Under the pieces are notes generated by a model. The model saw nothing but the letters and a program-made list of their open reading frames with translations. It was not told the origin of the DNA and did not search any database. A program made the position numbers and the translations under genes. A stretch of DNA of 64,000 nucleotides from Canna indica (Eukaryota; Streptophyta; Magnoliopsida; Zingiberales; Cannaceae): assembly GCA_034359265.1 (NCBI GenBank), contig CP136890.1, positions 70,867,501 through 70,931,500 of the forward strand. Reading direction: 5' to 3'. Below are positions 22,123 through 32,800 of the stretch, in pieces; position 1 is the first letter of the stretch, and each line of letters starts with the position of its first letter.

Positions 22123-25100
22123 TAATATTGTCATGGAACATAAGAGGAGCTATGAAAAGAGAAGCAATTGCCTATTTATGGGTTAAACAATATAGAGTGG
22201 ATATGATTATTTTACAAGAATCGCATATGGTTCCGGAGGAGGCTATGATGTTCCTATCAAAGTATAAAAGAAACTGGGGAGGGGAATTTGTGCCTAGTGT
22301 GGGCAGATCTAGGGGGATAGTATTTTTATGGAGGATTAATATTTTCAAGGTGATAAATGTGTATAAAGATGACCAAAGTATCAGTAATTTGATAATGACA
22401 GATAATGGCAATCAAGTATTAATTACTGGGGTTTATGCAAATAATGACTAGAGGAGAAGAAATAAGCTTTAGAAGCTACTAGGAGAAGTAGACACCTTTC
22501 AACTGCTATGGATAATTGTAGGAGACATGAACTGTATCAGAAATGAGAGAGAAAAATTTGGGGGAAGAAAGTTTGTCTATACAAAAGCAATCAATGATTT
22601 TAACAGTTTTATTGAAGATGCAGGGTTATTAGAAGCATACTTCACCGGACCTAGACATACCTAGAGCAACAACAGGAAAGGGAAAGCCTGAGTGCAAGCA
22701 AGACTTGACAGAGTGCTCTTCAATGATAGATGTTTGAATGAGGATATGGATATAAATGTAAAACATCTGCAAAAAGTTGATTCAGACCACAAGCCACTTC
22801 TAATTAGGTGAGAAAGAAAGAAGAAAGAAAAACACAAACAAAGACTTTATTGTTGAGCATTTCTGGTTTGAAAATGAGGAGTTCTCATAAATTGTTAAGA
22901 AGAGTTGAACTGAAGCTGAAGGAAAAAAAAGGAAAATGTAATGGAAAAACAAAAGAGAGTTGTTGAAACACTCACTCAATGGAATAGAGAAAAGATTGGC
23001 AGCTTGGAAAGGAACCTTAAAGATTCTTTGAGAAAACTAGCAGAATTGGAGAAAAGAGACTCAGAAGGATGATTGACTGAGAATGAAATTTTGGAAATGG
23101 ATATATTAACAAGGAGGTCTGGAGCTCTTGCAAAACAAATACACCTTAAGTGGTGGTCTAAAGCAAGATGTAAATGGGTTGAGGAAGGAGAAAAAAATAC
23201 AAGATATTTTCATAACATGGTAAAAGTTAAAAGAAAGAAGAGCAAGGTAGTCTATATAGAGGAGAATGATGGAACAATAGTGGATAATTCAGAAATGACC
23301 AATGCCTTTGCAAACTGGTATGAAAAGCTTTGGAAAAAGACTGACAGCAGTAACACATGCAAGTAGGTTGTTGAAGATCTGAACTGGAAAAAGTTGAGTG
23401 GAGCAGATAAAAGAAAATTATTGATAAGGTTCAGTGAAGAGGAAATTTGGAAAGCTGCAGAAAGCCTGGGTAGAGGCAAGAGCCCAGGGAATGATGGGTT
23501 TATCCTGAAATTTTATATAAACTGCTAGGATATTGTAAAGAAGAATATTAAAGAAGAGATGAATATAATATATGAAATTGGTCAGATTCCCAGAAGTTGG
23601 AAAGAGACTGTTCTTGTGATGATTCCAAAGATAGAAAAGCCAAAGCATATAAGAGACTTCAGACCTATTGCTCTTTGCAATGTAATCTACAAGATCTTTG
23701 CAAAAGTTTTGGTAAACAGGTTCAGAAATACATTAAACAAAATTATAGGAGCTGAAGAGAGTGCTTTTGTGCCTGGAAGATGCTTACATGACAGTGTTCT
23801 GGTTCTTAATGAAGTTGTGTTCTCAACCTACAAGTCTAAGACTAAGTGTCCTATTATAATAATTAAAATGGATCTAGAGAATGCCTACGATAGAGTGAAT
23901 TGGGATGTTGTTTTAATGATTATGGAGGAAATAGGATTTCCAAGTAAAGCAAGAAATTGGGTTGAAAGTTGCTTAAGGGAGATCATATTCTATTGCAAAG
24001 TGAATGGAACCAAATCAAGAGCATTTGAAAGTAATAAAGGAATAAGACAGGGGATCCTTTATCCCCCTATCTCTTTATCATTCTTGAACAGCTGCTAACT
24101 AAGATGCTAAACAAGGCGGTAAATGAAAACAAAATAGATTGCTTTAACTTGGGGAATCAGAAATTGAGTCACTGCCTCTTTGCGGATGATATTATGTTCT
24201 TTATCAAAAGTAATAAGAAGTCATGCAGAAATTTAAAAGAGGTATTGAGAAGATATTGTGATTTTACAGGGCAAAAAGTTAATTTGTTGAAGTCATAAAT
24301 CTTATTTCCAGAGAAATGCAAGCTGGAAACTAAAAGAATAGTGTCACAGACTATGAACATCAAAGAAGGCAACTATCCCATAAAGTACTTAAGAACATTT
24401 GTTGATCCTAAGAGACTGGAGAAGAAGTACCAGATGGACTTGGTGAATAAGGCAAAAATAAAAATGGATAATTGGGCTGCTAAGCAGCTATCTCAAGCAG
24501 GAAAAGGCGTGTTGATAAACTCAGTTATAAGCTCAATACCAATACACTCATTAATGACCTCATGGGTCAGAGATGAAGCTATTAAAGAAGTTGTTAAGCT
24601 CGAAATGAATTTTTTGGGGGGAAATAAAACTGAGAAAAAGCTGCTAGTTTGATTAAATGAGAAAAGGTAACTGATAGTAAGAAGAATGAGGACATGGGGA
24701 TTAGAGACTTGTGCATCTCAAAAAAATCTGCAATGGCAAAAAGAGTTTTGCCAAATTTGAATAAGGAGGACAGTAGATGGAGCAATATTTTGAACTTCAA
24801 ATGTAGGAGATGGCACTCTTGGATGAAACCAGTTGGAAAAGACTTATCCTGGAATGCTAAAGCAATTGCTAACTGTATGAATGACCTTAAAGATGGTATA
24901 ATGATGAAGATTGGTGATGGAAGAACAGTCAGGATATGGGAAGATCCTTGGTTAACTACAATTTCGTTGGGAAAGTGGCCTACATTTATGAATCCAACTG
25001 AGTTAGAAAAGTTTAATTTGGTCAATGATCTGATAATTGAAGGAAAATGGTCTGCTGAAGCTCTGAATATGTGTTTTGGGAAAGAGTTGAGGTTTTTAAT

Positions 25101-26028
25101 TGAATACATTAATATCAGTCTACAAGATGAGAAAGATAGATGGATTTGGGCACTAAGTAAAGATGGTAAACTTACAACCAGAAGAGTTTACTATTTTTTG
25201 AAAGAGAACTCTATAGAAGAGAGAGATGATAAGTTTGAATGGTTGAAAATTTGGAAATTGAAAGTTCCTGAAAGAGTCAGAGTCTTTATTTGGAAATTGT
25301 TCAGGAACAGACTACCTACTTCGAGTTTGTTCAGTAAGTTTTCAGGAGCTAAAACTGAAAAGTGTTTTACCTGTGGCGATTTGAAGATTATAGCTTTCAT
25401 TTCTTATTCTTTGAATGTGAATATGCAAAAAATTACTGGGAGATGATGGAAGAAATATTAGAAGTAGTTTTCAAATATAGAAGAGGTTGAAAAGAGGGTG
25501 AGTGGCTAAAAGAAGGGGAAATATTTGAAAGAAACTCAAGGGAAAGATTGGTTGCTGTCATTGCCATATCCTTATGGCTTATTTGGAAGAATAGATGTAT
25601 GATAAAGCACAAGAGACTGAAAGAGGGACTTAATTCAATTTATTTGAAAGTCATGAGAGATGCTCAAGAGTATGCTGATAGGAATAGAATGAATAAAAAA
25701 GCTTATATTTCAGGGGATAAAAATACTGAATCTGAAAAGGAATCAAGAGGGTTTGAAGGTTCATTATTATTCTGTGATGCTGTCTGGAGAAATGGATCCT
25801 CAGCTGGAGCAATCTTTGGTTGTGATGAGCCAGGGAAAATGGAGATACATTGGCGCAAGACTGACAAGAGCTAGTTGTGTATTGAAAGCCGAGTTGATGG
25901 CAATATGGTATGAGCTTGATAATGTAAGGAAGAAAGGGCAAATGATAGATTGAGTGTATTCTGACTGTTTGAATGCAGTTAAGATGCTTAACAGTATGAA
26001 AAAAGCTCCATGGGAAGTGGAAAATCTA
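22119..26028 (+). pseudogene. LINE ORF2: endonuclease, reverse transcriptase, zf-RVT, RNase H, broken
   Basis: Endonuclease: LSWNIRGAMKREAI (22125), then after stops GDMNCIRNEREKFGG, RLDRVLFN and SDHKPLLIR (22500-22810). Reverse transcriptase: IPKIEKPKHIRDFRPIALCN, ESAFVPGRCLHDS, MDLENAYDRVNWD and LFADDIMFF (23600-24230), the FADD box being intact. A zf-RVT domain follows at 25130-25400, and a C-terminal RNase H begins LLFCDAVWRNGSSAG (25765) and has AELMAIWYEL; it is cut at 26028. Stops at 22449, 22660, 23363, 24298 and others make it inactive. Confidence 0.87.
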
Positions 26029-26206
26029 GGGGTGAGCAAAAAAAAACCGGTTTTCCGGTTAACCGGAAAACCGGTCCGAAACCGAACCGATTTTTCCGGT
26101 TAACCGAACCGATTTTTTCGGTTTCGGTTTTTTTTTTTGTAAAAATCGGTTTTCGGTTTCGGTTTCGGTCCGAGAGGTAAAAAGTCCACCGATTTCGGTT
26201 AACCGA
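26029..26206. mobile_element. hAT-like element end with CCGGTTAACCGG subrepeats
   Basis: Starts TAGGGGTGAGCA, a common terminus of short plant hAT-like elements and close to the TAGGGGTGGAAA end of the verified hAT MITE at 32126. It is followed by alternating CCGGTTAACCGG and CGGTTTCGGTTT motifs that form many self-complementary pairs. No matching right terminus was found; a tRNA fragment begins instead. Confidence 0.45.
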
Positions 26207-26207
26207 C

Positions 26208-26242
26208 CGGTACAGACCCGGGTTCGATTCCCGGCTGGTGCA
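26208..26242 (+). pseudogene. tRNA-Gly(GCC) 3' half
   Basis: The 35 bases contain the variable region, the full T arm with GGTTCGATTCC and the acceptor 3' strand CTGGTGCA of plant tRNA-Gly. The 5' half and anticodon arm are absent, so this is not a functional tRNA gene. Confidence 0.75.
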
Positions 26243-26340
26243 GTTTTTTCAATTATAGATGCTTAAACATATAATCTGAAATTTAATTAGTACGTATTTG
26301 TAAGCTTATACAAGCTCATCACCGAAGCTTATACAAGCTA

Positions 26341-26364
26341 CGGTACAGACCCGGATTCGATTCC
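26341..26364 (+). pseudogene. Second, shorter tRNA-Gly fragment
   Basis: 24 bases repeat the start of the fragment at 26208 with one change (CCCGGATTCGATTCC) and stop before the acceptor strand. GAAGCTTATACAAGCTA lies just before it and a similar AAGCTTATACAAGCT occurs about 25 bp earlier, so a local duplication is likely. Confidence 0.6.
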
Positions 26365-26760
26365 ACTTTTAAAATTATTATTTTGGAAATGGATGCGGTG
26401 CAGCATGGTCCGACTCCGGCTCTTCTTCGGGCCTTCCGAAAGCATATATCTCAACAGTTGAACCCCTATAAGAAAAAATATTAAAGTACATCATATTTAA
26501 TTAAAATAAATTAATTTTCATTAAGGATAATGTAATGATCATAAATAAAATTTTAATTTTTATACGTCTAAACCATAAACACGAGAATTAAGCTTCGATT
26601 TTTACAAAAATAATCGACAAAGTTATAATTATTTTGTATAGGAATTTTGTTCCCACTTCCAATTAAGTGGCAACTACATGGGCTAGGGATTTTGTTGCGC
26701 TTCAGCCCAGCCTTTTTCTCTATATCCGAAACCAGTAGCTTCTCCTTGCATCGGCGCGTC

Positions 26761-26761
<1 letters not shown>
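26365..26761 (+). promoter_or_regulatory. Upstream region of the FRIGIDA-like gene
   Basis: AT-rich to about 26640, then GC-rich up to the CT tract. Promoter and transcription start are expected here; no individual element could be assigned with confidence. Confidence 0.4.

Positions 26762-26817
<56 letters not shown>
26762..26817 (+). repeat. (TC)28 microsatellite in the 5' leader
   Basis: A pure dinucleotide run of about 56 bp that ends four bases before the start codon of the FRIGIDA-like gene. Confidence 0.92.
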
Positions 26818-26819
<2 letters not shown>

Positions 26820-26820
26820 C

Positions 26821-29800
26821 ATGGCGGCTGAAGCCATCGCGAACGAGCGAATCCTGAAGCACCTCGACAACCTAGAAGCCCAACAATCCCTCCTTGCCAA
26901 CTGCACCCTCCTCTGGAAGTCCCTTTCCGATCACTTCTCCTCCCTCCACCAAACCCTCGCCGGCCGATCGCAATCTCTTGACGCCGACCTCCAGTCCCTC
27001 GAATCGAACACCCAGCAGTCTCTCGACGCCATTTCCCAGCGCGAGTCCTCCCTCCCCGACCGCGAGTCTGCCGCCGCAGACGCCATCCGGGAGCGACGCG
27101 ATGCTGTCCTCGCCGAGATCGAGCTGCCCGACGCCCACGGGCCTCCCGCCGCGAACGACCTCCGCGGCCTCCTCCGCTGGTACGCCCGCCGCATGGATTC
27201 CGCTGGGCTGTGGCGCCTCGTGGCATCCCGCCGCAAGGACCTCGCGGCGCTCCGGAGAGAGATGACTGACGCCGTGGCCCAGTCTGTTGACCCCGCGCGG
27301 TTGGTAATCGACGCGGCGGAAGATTTCCTTAGCCACCCTTCTGAAGACGGCGCCGACCGGAACTGGGCGCTGGGGATGCTGCTACGTTCGCTGCTGGAGT
27401 CGGAGGGCAGGAAGGCTCCAGAAGTTGCGGAGAGCATGAAAGAAAGAGCTATGGCGGTGGCAGAGTCGTGGAGGGAGAAGTTTGGCACTAAGGGGGAGGT
27501 GGAAGAAGGGCGAGGAGAGATGGGTGGGTCGGAGGCACAAATATTCCTCCAGATGGTTGCGGCATTTGGCCTGAGGTCGCGGTTTGTAGAGGAGTACTTG
27601 AAGATGTTGATTATGGACCATGCTTCCAGAAAAGAAATGGCTAAAATTGCTACTGCACTAGGTTTTAGAGAGCAATTGACAGGTATTGACACTTGATTCT
27701 TGGATTTGTTTTCTCAAGTTATCTAATTAGAGAAGTTTCTTTTGCAGATTAAATTTTTGATGCAATCTTGGACTAATTATATCTGTAACATATCTAGTTT
27801 TGTTATGCTGCTTTTATGCTTTTTTGACGAATAATGGGTGGGAAGTTGTTTGGAACTAGACAAAACAGATGCCTACATTACTTAAAACGAATTGATAAAA
27901 TGAGACCTAGATATTTTTATTTGTTAGAAGAGAAGTGAGAAAGGTTAACATATTTAAGACACATAAGTGCATGAGATTCCCGTCAAAGCATTGTCTAGGG
28001 AGGGTCAAGTATATAGTTTTGCCCTTGCATAACTTTTATAGGAGGCATAGTTCATGATACAATAGAAACAAAAAGTAACTCCTTTAATTTGAAATTTCAT
28101 TAAAAAATATGAAGAAATGTTTTCGACCTTCATATACCATAGGATAAGAGGAGATGCAACTTTGTCGAACCCTACGTTTGGTTCGAGGAAGGGAGGGGAG
28201 GTAGCTAAGAGGGAAGGGAAGGGAGGTAAAAGGGATTATTTTGTGATTGGTTTTTAACAATGGCAAGGGAAGGGGATGGGAGGTATGTTCTTTTTTACTA
28301 TTATACCCTTTAATCAGAAACATATAAACAACAAACATTATTTTCATTGTATGCAACCACTTCCAGTATTCTTTAAGGACGTCAAATAAGTTTAAACAGT
28401 TGTAGGATAAAAGAGCACCATAAGAAAGTCGTGAAAGATTAAAAAAAAAATTAAAGTCTTGGAAATTGTGCAAAAACAAAAAGAAGAAGCAATTAAACTG
28501 TTCAACACATTGGCTCCAACAAAAACAAATGAAAGCAAACAAAAGGAAAACTAATAAGGAAAAATTAAAGAGAAGAAGTAGAATAAGCAGAAGCAGTGTT
28601 ATCAAATCGCACGATTCAAAATCGTGAATCGTGCGATCCGATGCGATTCATGCTGTCGGCGATTCAAATCGCTGCTCTGAATCAGGAAATAGCATGAATC
28701 GTGTTTGGAATCGGCGGAATAGTGCGATTCGAGTCAAAATCGTGAATCGCAGCGGAGATGGCGATTCAGTTTAGGTGTTGCTCGTGGCTGTGCAGCGGGT
28801 TGCAAGGTCGGATTTAGTGAGTAAGCACAAGACAAAGACATTTCCTGAACACCTTACGGGGCTCTCTTCGTGATGCCGCCTCTCCGGCTGTCGCGCACTG
28901 CCGCCACTCTTATTGCAGCAACAGTAAACTAGGGTTCAAGTGTGCACCGCCGCCTCTCTTCATGAATCACGATCCTCTCTGACCGTGCCTACGCCAATGG
29001 CTCTTTCTGCTTCCCCTTTTTCTCTTCTCCCTCTCCTGTGGCGTCGACGTCCAACAACGAACTGTCTCCCCCAGCGGGAGAGGGTTCAAGCGTCGTGTCT
29101 TTTTCTGACGCGTTGAGACCGAAGTGATGTTCAGGTCTCTTTTTGGTTTTTTTGTTTTGTGTTTTTTTAAAAAATCTACTAAAGTAGGGGAGTTGGAAAG
29201 ATATTATTTGGCCTAGGGGATACTTAGGGCCTATTTGGTTAGCGAAATCAAGTCTGTTTTCATGATTTCGGTTTTACTGAAACCAAAACTGCTTACGAAA
29301 ACGTGTTTGGTTCAGCATTTTCATGAAACTGAATCGAAACCAGAATAAAAACGAAACTAGTTTTCTTAACAAAAATAAAAACACCAGAATGTTATTTTCT
29401 GTGATTTCGAGACTGTCGGTTTCATTATCGAAATGCAGTGGCAACTTTGTAATTATAAATATTTTTTTTATAAAATTAATTAATTTGAAAATAAATCAAA
29501 CTATATCTAATTTTTAAAAATAAAAATAAGAATCATCATTTTCAACTCAAACTTTTATCTTAAATTTATAAATTAATTAAACCAATTTATATCTAATTGA
29601 CTCAAACCCAAATTTTAAATAACTCAATTTTCTTAAAGTTGGTCTATTTATAATTTAATCAAACCTAATTTTAGATCATTGGACTTTTTTTTTTGAAATT
29701 TTATAATAACTATTAATTAATTTTTATATCTAATTGAACAAAAAAATCTTAAATTACAAATAACTTAATTAATTAAATCATATAAATATTTTGTAACCAT

Positions 29801-32800
29801 ATTAACAAATATTTAATTTTGTAAACTAACTAAACATTTAATTACTACTAAAAATGTTCAAGGAAAATTAATATTATTTTTTATAACCAAATAAATATTC
29901 ACTGGTTTCAACTAACTAAAACTGATGTTGTTTTCGTTAACCAAACACGTTTGCAGAAAACTAGAAACCAAAACCAAGTTTTCGAAACCAAGTTTTCAAT
30001 TTCACTGAAACCAAACCAGAAAATAATTTTCGCTAACCAAACAACACCTTAGTTTTTACTTTGGCTTCATCAACCATCATCAATGACTTTAAAAAAAAAA
30101 CCGGAAGAAGATATTACTTTGAAGCACTACAAGATATTACTTTAGCCTAGGGGATACTTAGGTTTTACTTTTTATTAACTTATATATGTATTGATAGTAC
30201 TTAAGAAATAACTTTGTGTTATTGAATTTGTGAATTATTGGTCTAAAATATCATTTTATTTATGATATACCATATATAAAGTAATTTTTCATCGTGTCTC
30301 TGAATCTTACGATTCGATACGATTTACGATTCACGATTCAAAATTTAGCCTCACGATTCACGTTGTGAATTGCGATTCGATAACCTTGAGCAGAAGCAAT
30401 TATGAGAAACACTGAGAGAGGATTTGATTCGGCAGCATGTTGGTCCTGGAGGTAGGCGTGTTGATGGACAATACGTTGTACTCAGTGTTAAATAGATATT
30501 GCGCAGGAGTTTAAAAACGTCTGTCTTTTAAACTTTCTCCATGGAGAAATCATCTAATTGTTATATAAGTTTAAGTGGTACCTCCCATCCCCTTTAAATC
30601 CTTCCACTTTTAGAGGTAATTTGTGTTACTTTGCTTCCCTCTTTCCTCCCCTCCAACCAAACATAAAATTTTATTAAAGTCCCTTCCCTTCCCCTTATCT
30701 CCCCTCCAACAACCCCGACCAAAAAAAGTGTAAATGTATTTTATGTTTTTCTTGGGTCCAACTTTGAAGTAACCTTTTTTTAGTAAATTACCTAAATGGT
30801 CTTCAAACCATATCCCTTCTATTAATCGGGTTCCTAAAGTTCTTTTTAACCAATTTTATCCTTAAACTATCAGATTATTTTAATCAAGTGATTTAAGTCC
30901 TTCCAACGATAATTAATAGAATTTTATGATGATTTAGGTTGAATGAGCATCCCAATCAACTAGTATTCCTTCTTGGACTGTAAATATATGTTGATTGTGT
31001 TTTTTGTTTATTTTAAATCTTATTTGAATTATTCCAGTGTGACTTGGATGTTGATTAAAATGCTTATCTAGTATCTTCTTGGAGCAGTCAACATTTGCTA
31101 ATTGTCAGAAAAGCAATAATAGTTGATCATAATGCCTATTGATATAGGGGATATAGATCAAGGATCAATTGATATAGGGGATATAGATCAAGGACCATTT
31201 AGATATTTTACCCTTTATATTGTTTTGACTGTGATTGTTAAGAAGCATGTTGTAGGACATTTACTATGATTACCATAGTTAAATTGAGCAATCTTGTAGG
31301 AAATGAGCTAGATTTATGACTTAAGCAATAGTACATTTTTCATCAAATAGCATATGAAAGGGAAGGAATTGTTTAAAAAGGTCATACTCGAGGAAAAAAG
31401 GAACAAAAGTAGATTAAGTGAGAAGAGGAAAAAGGGTGGGGGAGCATGTAATAAAACCTAAAGTTTAATGAATTGCATTTACTATAAAATAAAAAAATGT
31501 TACATCATGACCCTTGATAGCCCACTTGGATGTGTTCATTTATTATTGATTATATTCAAGGGCATGTTTGGTATGCAGTAATGGAATGAGATATATAATG
31601 GAAGCATAGAGGAGATAAAAGAATTTTTCGTTCAATTTACAATATGTGGTATTCTCCATAATCGATTATGGAAAGGAATAAGGATTCACAATTTTCATTC
31701 TTCTTGTGTGTTTGATGTGAATTAATTACAAAAGAAAATGGAACGAAGATGTGTCCAGTGTCTAAAGTACCCCTGTTGAAAATAATAACAAAAAGTTTTC
31801 CTGAATTCCATTATGGAGCTTGATGACCTTATTCCTCCCAATTTTGGAAGGAATCAAAATGAGGAAAGGAATCTGATTTTAATTATGTAGAAATGGCACA
31901 ATACTAACACTCTTTTTGTCTGCCAGTGGAGCTAACCCCTTCTTTCTCCCCTCTCAAGTTCACCGGCCTGGCGGACTAATCCATGTTCGCTTCCTCAAGT
32001 TCGCCGGCCCCAGGCAGATTGGTTTTTGAAGTCGGGCGGCACCCAGGCGGACTGATATTCGAGTTCGCTAGCCACAAGAGGACTCCTCCTTGAAGTTCGC
32101 CCGATTTTTGAAGTCCGGCCCCAGGTAGGGGTGGAAATAGGCCTGGAGGCATGTGGCCTGGCCTGACCTATTTTTAAAAAAAGACCATGCTTTTCCTTAT
32201 CAGGCCAGGCCTAGGCTCAATTTAAAATCTATTGAGCATGACAGGCCGGCCTAGGCCTGTTAAGGTGGTGTATATATAAATATATAATAAATATATAATA
32301 TTATTATAAACATGTTTTATATTGGAAGTAGGTTTTATAAACATGTTTTATATTAGAAGCAAGCTTCATAAACAGGCCACAGGATGTACATGCCAAGCTC
32401 AGGCCAAAATTTAAGCCTATGACAAGCCACAGGCCAGGCCCGGGCCAATAATTTACTATACAGGCCTGGCCTGTTTTCACCCGTAGCCCCAGGCGGGTTG
32501 ATCTTTGAGTTCGCCAGCCACGGGCAGATTCGTCCTTGGAGTGGCTTTTCGGGACTATCCCTGGGTCCAACGGTCAATGTCTTGGCTCCGACGACAACTT
32601 CTTTATTGGCTCCGATGACCCTAACTCCCTCTCTCCAAGTGGATCTCGCAACGACAACATCTTGCTGCCCTTAGGTAGCGAATTCTCTTCTCGCTCAACC
32701 TCTCCTAGTGTGCTGCCCTTTTAGGGCTCATCTCGGCGGTTGATTTTGTGTCATCTTCGGTGTTTTTCATGCTTCTTCTCTTAAGAAGTATATCAACAGC

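Larger units (their letters stand above)
21625..26028 (+). mobile_element. L1-type LINE (non-LTR retrotransposon), 5' truncated or diverged, decayed
   Basis: An ORF1-like frame is followed by ORF2 with endonuclease, reverse transcriptase, zinc-finger and RNase H regions in that order, the plan of plant L1/RIL elements with a C-terminal RNase H. It has many in-frame stops. Its left end abuts Copia integrase; its right end stops inside RNase H where a hAT-like end begins (26029). No poly-A tail or target duplication was seen, so the true boundaries are unresolved. Confidence 0.85.
28173..30665. mobile_element. Outer inverted-repeat element of a three-level nest
   Basis: The left end TACGTTTGGTTCGAGGAAGG and the right end (reverse complement TATGTTTGGTTGGAGGGGAGG) are inverted repeats followed by purine-rich AGGGAAGGG tracts on both sides. 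Boundaries and target duplication are not clear, so the class (Harbinger-like or similar) is tentative. It encloses the next two elements. Confidence 0.5.

Noticed and set aside
26208..26242. A functional tRNA-Gly gene
   Set aside because: The 5' half, D arm and anticodon arm are missing.
31563..31900. A Harbinger-like element starting GGGCATGTTTGGTATGC
   Set aside because: No matching right end or target duplication was found.
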